Source: Chitinophagaceae bacterium
GTDB taxonomy: Bacteria; Bacteroidota; Bacteroidia; Chitinophagales; Chitinophagaceae
Reading direction: 5' to 3'
Assembly (NCBI GenBank): GCA_003455235.1
Contig: DMRT01000231.1
Coordinates: 1 to 7,180, forward strand
DNA length: 7,180 nucleotides
Part shown: in pieces, positions 1 to 5,910 of the stretch
How positions within the stretch are numbered: position 1 is the stretch's first letter
Layout of the letters: every line of letters starts with the position of its first letter
Notes under the pieces: generated by a model
Told to the model about the DNA's origin: nothing
The model's database searches: none
What the model saw: only the letters and a program-made list of their open reading frames with translations
Translations under genes and position numbers: made by a program

Positions 1-188
1 TTGTTGGTGAAGGTGAGTGCCAGGATGTTGAATGAATCAACCTGGTGTGCCGCCATCAGGTGGGTGATGCGGGTGGTGAGTACCTTGGTTTTGCCGCTGC
101 CGGCGCCGGCAATGATCATAATGGGTCCGTTCACATGTGTTACTGCCTCCCGCTGCGGTTCGTTCAGTTCGTCTAAATAATTCATCAT
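1..188 (-). CDS. uvrD: UvrD/PcrA-type superfamily 1 DNA helicase, N-terminal fragment (runs off left edge)
   Basis: Only the first 62 residues are present; the gene continues beyond base 1. Seen: a Q-motif-like stretch LNEPQREAV at residues 8-16, a Walker A motif AGAGSGKT at 27-34 for ATP binding, and the start of motif Ia, ALTFTN, at 57-62. This order and spacing match the N-terminus of UvrD/PcrA/Rep helicases, which translocate 3'-5' on single-stranded DNA and act in nucleotide excision repair, mismatch repair and removal of RecA filaments. The start is one of two consecutive ATG codons (186-188 or 183-185); no clear Shine-Dalgarno is visible, as is common in Bacteroidota. The gene is divergent from the AraC-type gene. 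With only the N-terminus I cannot tell UvrD from PcrA or Rep, and the symbol is given on family grounds. Confidence 0.88.
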   Translation of the reverse strand, partial: MMNYLDELNEPQREAVTHVNGPIMIIAGAGSGKTKVLTTRITHLMAAHQVDSFNILALTFTN

Positions 189-276
189 TGGGCGAAGTTA
201 CGAATTGGGGGTTGGGGGAGTAACGCTGTTGGAAAATAATTACCGCTGGTATAAAATCACTTTTTTGGACCGGCAT

Positions 277-284
277 CAAAATTA
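277..284 (-). promoter_or_regulatory. Possible -7 promoter element for the helicase gene
   Basis: Read on the minus strand this is TAATTTTG, an exact match to the Bacteroidota primary-sigma -7 element TAnnTTTG. Transcription would begin near 270 and leave a leader of about 80 bases before the helicase ATG. I see no TTG at the expected -33 distance, so support rests on the -7 box and its placement in a divergent intergenic gap. Confidence 0.33.
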
Positions 285-309
285 ACTTAGCATATTAAAG
301 TATAGCCTC

Positions 310-1164
310 TTGCAACACATTGAGTTTTTCGATATCAGCCATTTTGAGAACAACTACTACCGGGTAAAACCACTGCCGGAACTGGGGAGTTTCATCGATT
401 TTTTCTGGGAAACCCGTTTTGACGATCTGCTGGAGGAAAACCCGGAAGGATTTTCCGATGCGCTGTTCCCCAATATCGGCTATACCTATCTCATCAACCT
501 GGGTACTCCTTTTGTGATGCAGGTGGGAGAAAAAAAATTCAATATGCGCACAGATGGGTTTTTACCCCGAAGCAAAGCTATTGAATGTTATCACAAGCCC
601 GGCAACCGGCTTTTCGGAATCAAGTTCAAAATATCGCCGATCATCTTCAAAACGAAAGTGAACTTTTCGGAGTATAAGGAATATATATACCCGCTGAGTT
701 ACCTTATGGAGCAAAGCGTGATTGATAAGGTAAAAAAAGCGGCAACTTTTGAAGAGCGTATTGAAACACTGAACGAATACTTTCTCTCCCTCATCCGTTC
801 TTATTCCGGAACCTGGGACGCCATCCATATTGTTTCTGAAATACTGCAGTACTGCGACCGGGAGAATGACTTTACCAAAACGGTGGAGGAGTTTGCAGCC
901 CAATATAAAATATCGGCCCGCTCACTACACCGGTATTTTGAAAGCACCACCAGCCTTAGCAGTAAAAAAGCGCTGCAGGTATTGCGTATCCGTAAGGCGG
1001 TTCAGCAGCTTGCCGGCAATCCCGAAGACTTTAAATATGGAGATTACGGGTATTACGACTACAGCCATTTTTGCAAGCACCTGAAACAGTTTCTGCAAAA
1101 AGATACCGTTTCCAGTATTCAACCACACCTCAAACTGCTGCAGCGGGTGAGTAATAAAAAGTAG
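310..1164 (+). CDS. AraC-family transcriptional regulator (DUF6597-type N-terminus)
   Basis: 284 residues. The C-terminal third is an AraC/XylS DNA-binding domain. Its first helix-turn-helix is around residues 193-216 (EEFAAQYKISARSLHRYF), and the second, around 240-262, carries the GYYDYSHFCKHLKQF signature that is the AraC hallmark. The N-terminal ~160 residues, with LPELGSFIDFFWE near 22-34 and LFGIKFKISP at 101-110, resemble the DUF6597 sensory domain common in Bacteroidota AraC regulators; its ligand is not evident. The start is a TTG: an in-frame stop lies at 283-285 and no ATG, GTG or other TTG lies between it and 310, while the next methionine is at residue 70, inside the conserved part. 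The gene is divergent from the helicase gene and probably monocistronic, since a terminator-like hairpin follows at 1250. The target genes cannot be read from this window. Confidence 0.88.
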   Translation: MQHIEFFDISHFENNYYRVKPLPELGSFIDFFWETRFDDLLEENPEGFSDALFPNIGYTYLINLGTPFVMQVGEKKFNMRTDGFLPRSKAIECYHKPGNRLFGIKFKISPIIFKTKVNFSEYKEYIYPLSYLMEQSVIDKVKKAATFEERIETLNEYFLSLIRSYSGTWDAIHIVSEILQYCDRENDFTKTVEEFAAQYKISARSLHRYFESTTSLSSKKALQVLRIRKAVQQLAGNPEDFKYGDYGYYDYSHFCKHLKQFLQKDTVSSIQPHLKLLQRVSNKK

Positions 1165-1249
1165 CTCATCTAATACCCCTTCCACTACAGATGGCTTCTC
1201 TGGCGATGCAAACAGAATTATACCAATTGGCAAAATAAGAGCCTGACCG

Positions 1250-1281
1250 AAACCGGCCGAAAAAGCTCTTGGCGGTTTTTT
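1250..1281 (+). terminator. Probable Rho-independent terminator after the AraC-type gene
   Basis: The arm AAACCG (1250-1255) pairs with CGGTTT (1273-1278). After one bulged G the stem continues with CC (1257-1258) and GG (1271-1272). The 3' arm runs into six T residues (1276-1281). It lies 85 bases past the regulator's stop. The remainder of the 1165-1448 gap is AT-rich; I find no gene in it and no convincing TAnnTTTG promoter for the sigma gene that follows. Confidence 0.5.
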
Positions 1282-1448
1282 ACTTTTTCAAAATTTACTC
1301 ATAAAAAGCACAATACAAAGTATATAAATGCTTAATAGAAATTTTTCTACAGTTAAATCATATCATATACTACAAGGCTTTTTCTTTTTTCAGGCAATCT
1401 TTATTCCCTGTTCATAAATATCCAATAACCAAACTTACCTCTACTACT

Positions 1449-2027
1449 ATGAACAACCAGAACAGCATGACTGATGAGAGACTCATTCAGTTTTATCTCA
1501 ATGGCGACCCCAATGCCCTCGCCACTTTAGTTGAACTTTATAAGGACAGAATTTACCGGTCGATATATTCTATTGTGCAGGATAAGTATGCCGCCGAGGA
1601 AATTTTTCACGAAGTATTCATCCGGATTATTGATAACCTGATGGCGGGTAAAACTGCCGAAGAAGGTAATTTCCTTCAATGGGCCATGAAGCTTGCTTAT
1701 AGCCTTTGTGTAGAGCATACCCGCCGGGCAAACCGGGCCATTGTGCTTGACCAAAACGATAAGTCAAAAGATGTTACTTCAATTCCGGCAGCCATCAGCA
1801 GACCCGGAACCGGCTACCACGAAAGCCATGGAAAAATCAAGAACATGATTGACCTTCTTCCCGATGAACAACGGGAAGTAATGGTGCTGAATCATTATGC
1901 CGGTCTGAGTTTCAAGGAAATTGCCGATACCATGCAGTGCAGCCTAAACTCGGCATTGGACAATATGAAATTCGGACTGACTAACCTCCGTAAACTAATG
2001 GCCGAAAAAGAAATTGTTCTGCAATGA
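1449..2027 (+). CDS. Sigma-70 family (ECF-type) RNA polymerase sigma factor, first of two tandem paralogs
   Basis: 192 residues, the usual size for an ECF sigma factor, which directs RNA polymerase to a small regulon. Region 2 spans about residues 21-95 (ALATLVELYKDRIYRSIY, then EEIFHEVFIRII), and includes WAMKLAYSLCVEH, the -10 recognition area. Region 4 spans about 133-182 (LPDEQREVMVLNHY, FKEIADTMQCSLNSAL), the -35-binding helix-turn-helix. A variable linker of about 35 residues joins them. The ATG at 1449 gives a standard N-terminus. It aligns with the next gene almost without gaps over region 2, at roughly 40% identity by eye. In the recognition helix it has ALDNMKFGL where the paralog has ALGRMRYAL, so an arginine is lost and an aspartate gained. 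No FecR-like or zinc-finger anti-sigma gene is adjacent. Its control and targets are unknown. Confidence 0.9.
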   Translation: MNNQNSMTDERLIQFYLNGDPNALATLVELYKDRIYRSIYSIVQDKYAAEEIFHEVFIRIIDNLMAGKTAEEGNFLQWAMKLAYSLCVEHTRRANRAIVLDQNDKSKDVTSIPAAISRPGTGYHESHGKIKNMIDLLPDEQREVMVLNHYAGLSFKEIADTMQCSLNSALDNMKFGLTNLRKLMAEKEIVLQ

Positions 2028-2098
2028 TGAATGCGGGTACCTGCTTTAGAAACCAGATCAAAATCACAAGATATCCAGACTAAAACCAAATCCTGACT

Positions 2099-2680
2099 AT
2101 GAAATCACTTTTTACCCTGCCCGACCAGCAACTGGTCACCCTTTTTATTGATGGCGAATCCCAGGCACTTGATGTACTTGTAAACCGGCATAAAGTCCGC
2201 ATTTATACATCCATTTACCTGCTGGTAAAAGATAAATACCTGGCGGAAGATATTTTTCAGGAACTATTTATCAAGATTATCGAAACATTAAAAGCAGGAA
2301 AGTATAAAGAGGAGAATAAGTTTGTAGTATGGGCCATCCGCATCGGCCACAATCTTTGTGTGGATCATTTCAGGAAAATAAAAGGAAAACCATCCATTAA
2401 AACCATTGATGGCAAAGATATTTTTGAAGTGCTGCGTTTCAACGATTCCAATGCCGAGGAAATAATGATCAAACGGCAAAGCCACGACCGCATCATGAAA
2501 CTGGTGGAGCAGCTTCCGGAAGAACAACGGGAGATAATTATTCTCCGGCATTTTGCCGACCTGAAGTTCCGGGAAATTTCTCTCATGCTTAACTGTAGTG
2601 TAAATACAGCCCTGGGGCGTATGCGGTATGCCCTGCTGAATCTTCGGAAAATGATCGAAGAACAACGGGTGGCTATATAA
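2099..2680 (+). CDS. Sigma-70 family (ECF-type) RNA polymerase sigma factor, second tandem paralog
   Basis: 193 residues. Region 2 covers about residues 22-95 (ALDVLVNRHKVRIYTSIY, AEDIFQELFIKII, WAIRIGHNLCVDHFRK). Region 4 covers about 134-184 (LPEEQREIIILRHF, FREISLMLNCSVNTAL, GRMRYALLNLRK). The recognition helix carries the basic residues (GRMRYAL) usual in Bacteroidota sigma factors of this type, unlike its neighbour. The ATG at 2099 follows the first sigma gene's stop by 71 bases, with no terminator in the gap, so the two may be co-transcribed. The pair probably arose by duplication followed by divergence (inference). There is no adjacent anti-sigma gene. A 3' transcript from here would run through the hairpin-rich region up to the terminator at 2967-2999. 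Confidence 0.92.
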   Translation: MKSLFTLPDQQLVTLFIDGESQALDVLVNRHKVRIYTSIYLLVKDKYLAEDIFQELFIKIIETLKAGKYKEENKFVVWAIRIGHNLCVDHFRKIKGKPSIKTIDGKDIFEVLRFNDSNAEEIMIKRQSHDRIMKLVEQLPEEQREIIILRHFADLKFREISLMLNCSVNTALGRMRYALLNLRKMIEEQRVAI

Positions 2681-2778
2681 GAGTACAACAAACCGGCTAA
2701 CCTTCCCCGATATCCCAGAAATTCCGCAAAAAACCATTCTGCATTAAACTAAAAATTAATGTAATGGCAAAAAAGGGC

Positions 2779-2786
2779 TATTTTTG
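2779..2786 (+). promoter_or_regulatory. Possible -7 promoter element ahead of the hairpin array
   Basis: TATTTTTG is an exact TAnnTTTG match. It would start transcription near 2792, exactly where the next hairpin begins. No TTG lies at the -33 distance. The same bases also form the 3' arm of a hairpin, GGCAAAAA (2766-2773) with TTTTTGCC (2781-2788). The assignment is therefore weak. Confidence 0.22.
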
Positions 2787-2791
2787 CCCTG

Positions 2792-2999
2792 CAATAACCA
2801 CTTTGTGGTATTGTTAAGTTCAAAAAACTGTCTTCTATTTGTTATAGAATTTAAAGCAAAAGCTTTCGGATTTAGTATACAAATTCATTTGGTCCGTTTT
2901 TATAGCCGAACCTTCTTGAGAGCAGAAGGGAAGCCTTCTGCAGATTTTTCTCATGCTTGAACACAACCCGTCCCGGTTCCCCGGGATGGGGCTTTTTTT
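2792..2999 (+). ncRNA. Candidate structured RNA between the sigma genes and recA
   Basis: No coding frame of note occurs in 2681-3138. From 2792 the plus strand folds into consecutive hairpins: 2792-2813 (nine pairs, one bulged A, loop TTT); 2833-2849 (TTCTAT/ATAGAA); 2853-2866 (AAAGC/GCTTT, loop AAAA); 2868-2886 (GGATTT/AAATTC, one G-U); 2891-2912 (five pairs, one mismatch); and 2922-2941 (GCAGAAGG/CCTTCTGC, loop GAAG), extended by TGAGA/TCTCA (2917-2921 with 2949-2953). A long-range pairing, GTTCAA (2818-2823) with TTGAAC (2957-2962), could close most of these into one domain, and a strong terminator follows directly. This suggests a ~200-nt RNA, or a structured 3' UTR of the sigma transcript. 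Its length and terminal structure would allow a 6S-like RNA, but I do not recognise a family. It cannot be a recA leader, because it terminates before the recA promoter. Confidence 0.38.
2967..2999 (+). terminator. Strong Rho-independent terminator
   Basis: A 10-bp stem, CCCGTCCCGG (2967-2976) with CCGGGATGGG (2981-2990), contains one G-U pair and has a TTCC tetraloop. It is followed by GC and seven T residues. It ends whatever transcript enters from the left, 287 bases or more past the second sigma gene's stop, and isolates recA from it. Confidence 0.88.
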
Positions 3000-3017
3000 A
3001 TATGGCCATTCCTGCTC

Positions 3018-3053
3018 ACTAAATAAATTATCAAAAAAATACTAAATAAATTA
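3018..3053 (+). repeat. recA: 13-bp direct repeat upstream of recA, operator-like
   Basis: ACTAAATAAATTA occurs at 3018-3030 and again at 3041-3053, a 23-bp period (about two helical turns). The second copy extends to ACTAAATAAATTAGT (3041-3055), a 15-bp near-palindrome with six of seven pairs matching. This abuts the TTG of the putative recA promoter. In addition, TTATCAA (3028-3034) and TTGATAA (3057-3063) form a perfect inverted repeat. The position suggests binding sites for a regulator of recA. No such regulator is known to me for this motif, and AT-rich sequence can produce repeats by chance. Confidence 0.5.
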
Positions 3054-3056
3054 GTG

Positions 3057-3082
3057 TTGATAAAAATAAACCCCTATCTTTG
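3057..3082 (+). promoter_or_regulatory. recA: Putative recA promoter
   Basis: TATCTTTG at 3075-3082 matches the Bacteroidota -7 element TAnnTTTG exactly, and TTG at 3057-3059 could serve as the -33 element. The 15-base gap between them is slightly short for this promoter class. Transcription would begin near 3088, giving a leader of about 50 bases before the recA ATG at 3139. Confidence 0.6.
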
Positions 3083-3138
3083 GTTCACCAATTACATTTA
3101 CAACGCAAAACCAGATACATCACTTAAACTCAATTACA

Positions 3139-4158
3139 ATGAACAAGACAGACAATGTAGAAAAATCAGAAAAATTCAAGGCGCTGAAATTAACGATGGA
3201 TAAAATCGATAAAGATTTCGGCAAAGGATCGGTTATGTTGATGAGCGACAAAGGAGTGGTAGAACAAGAAGCCATTTCAACCGGTTCAATCGGGCTTGAT
3301 ATGGCACTGGGTATCGGTGGGTTGCCCAAAGGAAGGGTTGTTGAAATTTATGGGCCGGAAAGTTCGGGTAAAACAACCCTGGCCATCCATGTGATCGCAG
3401 AAGCGCAGAAGAAAGGAGGTATGTGCGCTTTTATCGATGCAGAACATGCATTCGACAGTAACTATGCACAAAAACTCGGCGTAAATATAGATAACCTGCT
3501 GATCTCTCAACCGGATTACGGCGAGCAGGCACTGGAAATTGCCGACCGGCTCATTCTCTCCGGCGCACTGGACGTAGTGGTGATTGACTCTGTTGCTGCG
3601 CTGGTTCCCAAAGGAGAACTGGAGGGAGAAATGGGTGACAGCAAGATGGGCCTTCAAGCCAGGCTGATGAGCCAGGCGCTTCGTAAACTGACAGCCACGA
3701 TTTCCAAAACGAACAGCTGCTGCATCTTTATCAACCAGCTGCGTGAAAAAATAGGGATCATGTTTGGTAACCCGGAAACCACCACCGGCGGCAATGCACT
3801 GAAATTCTATGCTTCGGTTCGATTGGACATCCGCCGGATGACACAGATCAAGGACGGGGACGAATCCATCGGCAACCACGTAAAAGTAAAAGTGGTAAAA
3901 AATAAAGTAGCCCCTCCTTTCCGCCAGGCCGAGTTTGACATTATTTACGGCGAAGGAATCTCCAAAGTGGGAGAGATCATTGATATGGGCGTAGAATTGG
4001 GTATTGTTCAGAAAAGCGGCAGCTGGTTCAGCTACAACAATGACAAGCTGGGACAGGGCCGGGATTCCGTAAAACAATTGCTGCTCGATAATCCCGACCT
4101 GGCCAATGAAATTGAAACAAAGATCCGGGAAAAGATAAAGGAGATGCAGGCGGTATAA
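3139..4158 (+). CDS. recA: Recombinase RecA
   Basis: 339 residues, complete and of normal length. RecA forms filaments on single-stranded DNA and drives homologous pairing and strand exchange; in species with LexA it also triggers its self-cleavage. Seen: Walker A GPESSGKT at 72-79; the catalytic glutamate of [10 protein letters not shown] at 102; Walker B VVVIDS at 146-151; the L1 region around [10 protein letters not shown] (162-171); and the L2 DNA-binding loop with [22 protein letters not shown] (197-218), followed by [15 protein letters not shown]. The C-terminus ends [10 protein letters not shown] and lacks the long acidic tail of E. coli RecA. The ATG at 3139 gives the usual N-terminus with a short lysine-rich extension. 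The gene is flanked by its own promoter and by a terminator on each side, so it is a single-gene unit. Confidence 0.99.
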   Translation: MNKTDNVEKSEKFKALKLTMDKIDKDFGKGSVMLMSDKGVVEQEAISTGSIGLDMALGIGGLPKGRVVEIYGPESSGKTTLAIHVIAEAQKKGGMCAFIDAEHAFDSNYAQKLGVNIDNLLISQPDYGEQALEIADRLILSGALDVVVIDSVAALVPKGELEGEMGDSKMGLQARLMSQALRKLTATISKTNSCCIFINQLREKIGIMFGNPETTTGGNALKFYASVRLDIRRMTQIKDGDESIGNHVKVKVVKNKVAPPFRQAEFDIIYGEGISKVGEIIDMGVELGIVQKSGSWFSYNNDKLGQGRDSVKQLLLDNPDLANEIETKIREKIKEMQAV

Positions 4159-4180
4159 AACATTTGGGGTTAGTAAGTAA

Positions 4181-4213
4181 AGTCATTGTGTGTAAAAACG
4201 CAATGGCTTTTTT
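4181..4213 (+). terminator. recA: Rho-independent terminator of recA
   Basis: AGTCATTGTG (4181-4190) pairs with CGCAATGGCT (4199-4208) over ten positions, two of them G-U, with loop TGTAAAAA. The 3' arm leads into six T residues (4208-4213) and further T-rich sequence. It lies 22 bases past the recA stop. The ATG at 4203 is inside its 3' arm, which argues against that codon being the start of the next gene. Confidence 0.75.
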
Positions 4214-4244
4214 ATTGTTTATTTTTACAACTCAATACGATCCA

Positions 4245-5135
4245 TTGAACAGAAAATACACGGCACACCTGGCCCTGCTTTTTACCAATCTTTTTTTTGC
4301 GATCAACCTCTCGGCGGTGAAACACCTCACCAATAGCGGGCTGGCGGGTCCCTTCGGCATTAATGTGGTGAGGGTTGGGGTAAGTGTGTTGTTGCTCTGG
4401 AGTCTGTTTTTGATTAAACCGGTTAACATCCGCATTCAGAAACAGGATAGGCTGCGGCTATTGTTTTGTGCCGTTACCGGTATTGCAGTAAACCAGCTGC
4501 TGTTTTTAAAAGGACTCTCGCTCACCTATTCCATCCATGCCTCACTGCTGATGCTTACTACACCGATTCTCATTGTTTTTATTGCCGCCTGGATATTGAA
4601 AGAGAGAGCCGGTTTGCTGAAAATAACCGGACTTTCCCTGGGCATTGCAGGGGCCCTTGTATTGATACTAGCAAAGGACAATACAGGAAATGGGAACGAC
4701 ATCCTGCTCGGCGATACATTGATCATTATCAACGCCATTTCATACACCATCTATTTCATCCTGGTAAAACCCCTGATGGAAAAATACAATCCTGTTGTAA
4801 TCATCCGCTGGATTTTCACCGCAGGCATGTTTATGATCCTTCCCTTTGGCTGGACCGAATTCATGCAGATACCCTGGTCGGAGTATACGGCGATTGACTT
4901 CACCAGCATGGCGTTGGTTACCATTACCGGAACGTTCCTGGCTTATCTGTTTAATGTATACGGTATAAAAATACTCGGCTCCTCTATCGCAGGCTTTTAT
5001 ATCTATACACAACCGGTATTTGCAGCATTGATTGCCTCCGTTTTTCTGCGGGAAGAGCTTACGCTTTATAAAATCATTGCGGCGCTTCTTATTTTCAGCG
5101 GCGTTTACCTGGTGAACAGGCCATCCGGAAACTAA
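4245..5135 (+). CDS. EamA-family (drug/metabolite transporter superfamily) membrane protein
   Basis: With the start placed at the TTG at 4245 the protein has 296 residues, typical for a ten-helix DMT transporter with two EamA repeats of five helices. Hydrophobic segments follow in order: AHLALLFTNLFFAINLSAVK; VVRVGVSVLLLWSLFLI; LLFCAVTGIAVNQLLFL; ASLLMLTTPILIVFIAAWIL; ITGLSLGIAGALVLILA; TLIIINAISYTIYFILV; IIRWIFTAGMFMILPF; and three more. The TPILIVFIAAWILKER and QPVFAALIASVFLREEL motifs, ending each half, are characteristic. EamA proteins export metabolites or amino acids; the substrate cannot be told. The frame is open from a TTG at 4164, and an ATG lies at 4203, but both fall before or inside the recA terminator. 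TTG 4245 gives MNRKYTAHLALLF, a normal family N-terminus. The gene ends 2 bp from the convergent neighbour. Confidence 0.9.
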   Translation: MNRKYTAHLALLFTNLFFAINLSAVKHLTNSGLAGPFGINVVRVGVSVLLLWSLFLIKPVNIRIQKQDRLRLLFCAVTGIAVNQLLFLKGLSLTYSIHASLLMLTTPILIVFIAAWILKERAGLLKITGLSLGIAGALVLILAKDNTGNGNDILLGDTLIIINAISYTIYFILVKPLMEKYNPVVIIRWIFTAGMFMILPFGWTEFMQIPWSEYTAIDFTSMALVTITGTFLAYLFNVYGIKILGSSIAGFYIYTQPVFAALIASVFLREELTLYKIIAALLIFSGVYLVNRPSGN

Positions 5136-5137
5136 GG

Positions 5138-5782
5138 CTATTTACATTTGTTGTATTTGCGGATAACTTCTTTGAAACTGTACTCCCGGTAGCTTAATAA
5201 CTCCCAGGTGGCTTCCGAAATCTTTTTACATCCCCCCATGATGGCATAGAGCTGGTTTACATACCCTTTGTCTTCCACAATATTCAGCTTCGATCGCTCA
5301 CCCATGTACCTGGGTCTGTCGTTGGCATAATTGGCAAGTCCGCCCTGCAGGAAATACCTGATCACCAACTGAACGGGTAACGAATCGGCCGGCGTTTTAT
5401 AAAAGTAAAACGGCGTTCTGAAACTGCTAACCCCGTAATAGAGGTTGATCTTGGGTGTATTCATCAGCTCTTCCAGGATCATTACCGTATCCACAAATTC
5501 CCTCCGGGCAAAATCAATTTCATAGCTATCGATGTCGTCTGAATACAAAAGAAGCCGGCAGGGAACAACAACGCTTCCCTTAAAGTATTCACTTCTGATC
5601 TTCCGTACTTCCGATGCATTTAATTCAGTGGTTTGATTATCTCTGCTCACATAAAAGGTACTGTTCTTTAAGCGGATGTTTCCCTGCAGCGTATCCCCGT
5701 TATTCTTAATGATATATTCTTTTTGCTGGCAAAACCCGCAAAGGGAAATAAGAAGGGCCGGAATAAACAGAAATGCTTTCAT
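5138..5782 (-). CDS. Exported protein of unknown function
   Basis: 214 residues; I do not recognise a family. Residues 1-18 form a signal peptide (MKAF, then a hydrophobic core FIPALLISLCGF), with likely cleavage near CQQ, so the protein should be periplasmic or exported. The cysteines at 15 and 18 do not make a good lipobox. The mature part begins KEYIIKNNGDTLQGNI, a beta-strand-like opening seen in many small Bacteroidota envelope proteins. It continues as mixed alpha/beta, with no internal membrane segment and no recognisable catalytic motif. The ATG is at 5780-5782. The gene converges on the EamA gene with only two bases between stops, and no terminator is visible for either. It lies downstream of the phosphatase gene on the same strand, but a hairpin terminator between them suggests separate transcription. 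Confidence 0.8.
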   Translation of the reverse strand: MKAFLFIPALLISLCGFCQQKEYIIKNNGDTLQGNIRLKNSTFYVSRDNQTTELNASEVRKIRSEYFKGSVVVPCRLLLYSDDIDSYEIDFARREFVDTVMILEELMNTPKINLYYGVSSFRTPFYFYKTPADSLPVQLVIRYFLQGGLANYANDRPRYMGERSKLNIVEDKGYVNQLYAIMGGCKKISEATWELLSYREYSFKEVIRKYNKCK

Positions 5783-5892
5783 GTTTAAATGATTAGTGTT
5801 GATAATAAAAGGAACCCACCGTAAAAAGCTCTTCTGCCCGGGTTCTTTTCTATATTAACGTATTTATGGGGTGTATGGTTGGCCAACCTGCT

Positions 5893-5910
5893 AAAAACCG
5901 CCGGGCGGTG
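5893..5910 (-). terminator. Short terminator-like hairpin after the histidine phosphatase gene
   Basis: On the minus strand, immediately past the TGA at 5911-5913, ACCGC pairs with GCGGT around a CCG loop (plus-strand 5897-5909), and the 3' arm runs into TTTT. The stem is short (5 bp) but G+C rich and well placed. The rest of the 5783-5892 gap holds the upstream region of the exported-protein gene. This includes an inverted repeat GAACCC/GGGTTC (5812-5817 and 5840-5845) and a 14-bp sequence shared with the recA upstream region. Confidence 0.5.

Noticed and set aside
37..279. An 80-codon minus-strand frame spanning the helicase start
   Set aside because: It is out of frame with the helicase motifs and its product is low-complexity (rich in R, H, P, T). 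The helicase frame explains the sequence better.
1260..1270. AAAAAGCTCTT repeated at 5823-5833, within hairpin loops in both places
   Set aside because: An 11-mer repeat is expected several times by chance in a window of this length, and the flanking stems are unrelated.
1301..1448. Search for a promoter for the first sigma gene
   Set aside because: The stretch is AT-rich, but no TAnnTTTG with a TTG at a proper distance is present. I report none rather than a degenerate match.
2024..2083. A 19-codon frame starting ATGATG at the first sigma gene's stop codon
   Set aside because: The ATGA overlap looks like translational coupling, but the peptide is short, featureless and ends before the second sigma gene; no support beyond position.
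2288..2737. Minus-strand frames of 149 and 108 codons overlapping the second sigma gene
   Set aside because: They are antisense to a clear sigma factor and their translations show no motif; shadows of codon bias.
2881..2966. Possible SRP RNA, tmRNA or known metabolite riboswitch in the hairpin region
   Set aside because: I looked for the SRP GGAAG/AGCAG loop, a tmRNA tag frame, and cores such as the TPP CTGAGA pairing and the cobalamin box, and found none. The terminator also precedes the recA promoter, so a recA-leader riboswitch does not fit.
3286..4077. A 263-codon open frame antisense to recA
   Set aside because: It lies wholly within recA, whose protein is unmistakable. Its translation shows no family motif, and such antisense frames are a by-product of codon bias in the sense gene.
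4466..4897. A 143-codon plus-strand frame inside the transporter gene
   Set aside because: Its residues are histidine-, arginine- and cysteine-rich, as expected from reading membrane-protein codons out of frame; no start context or family match.
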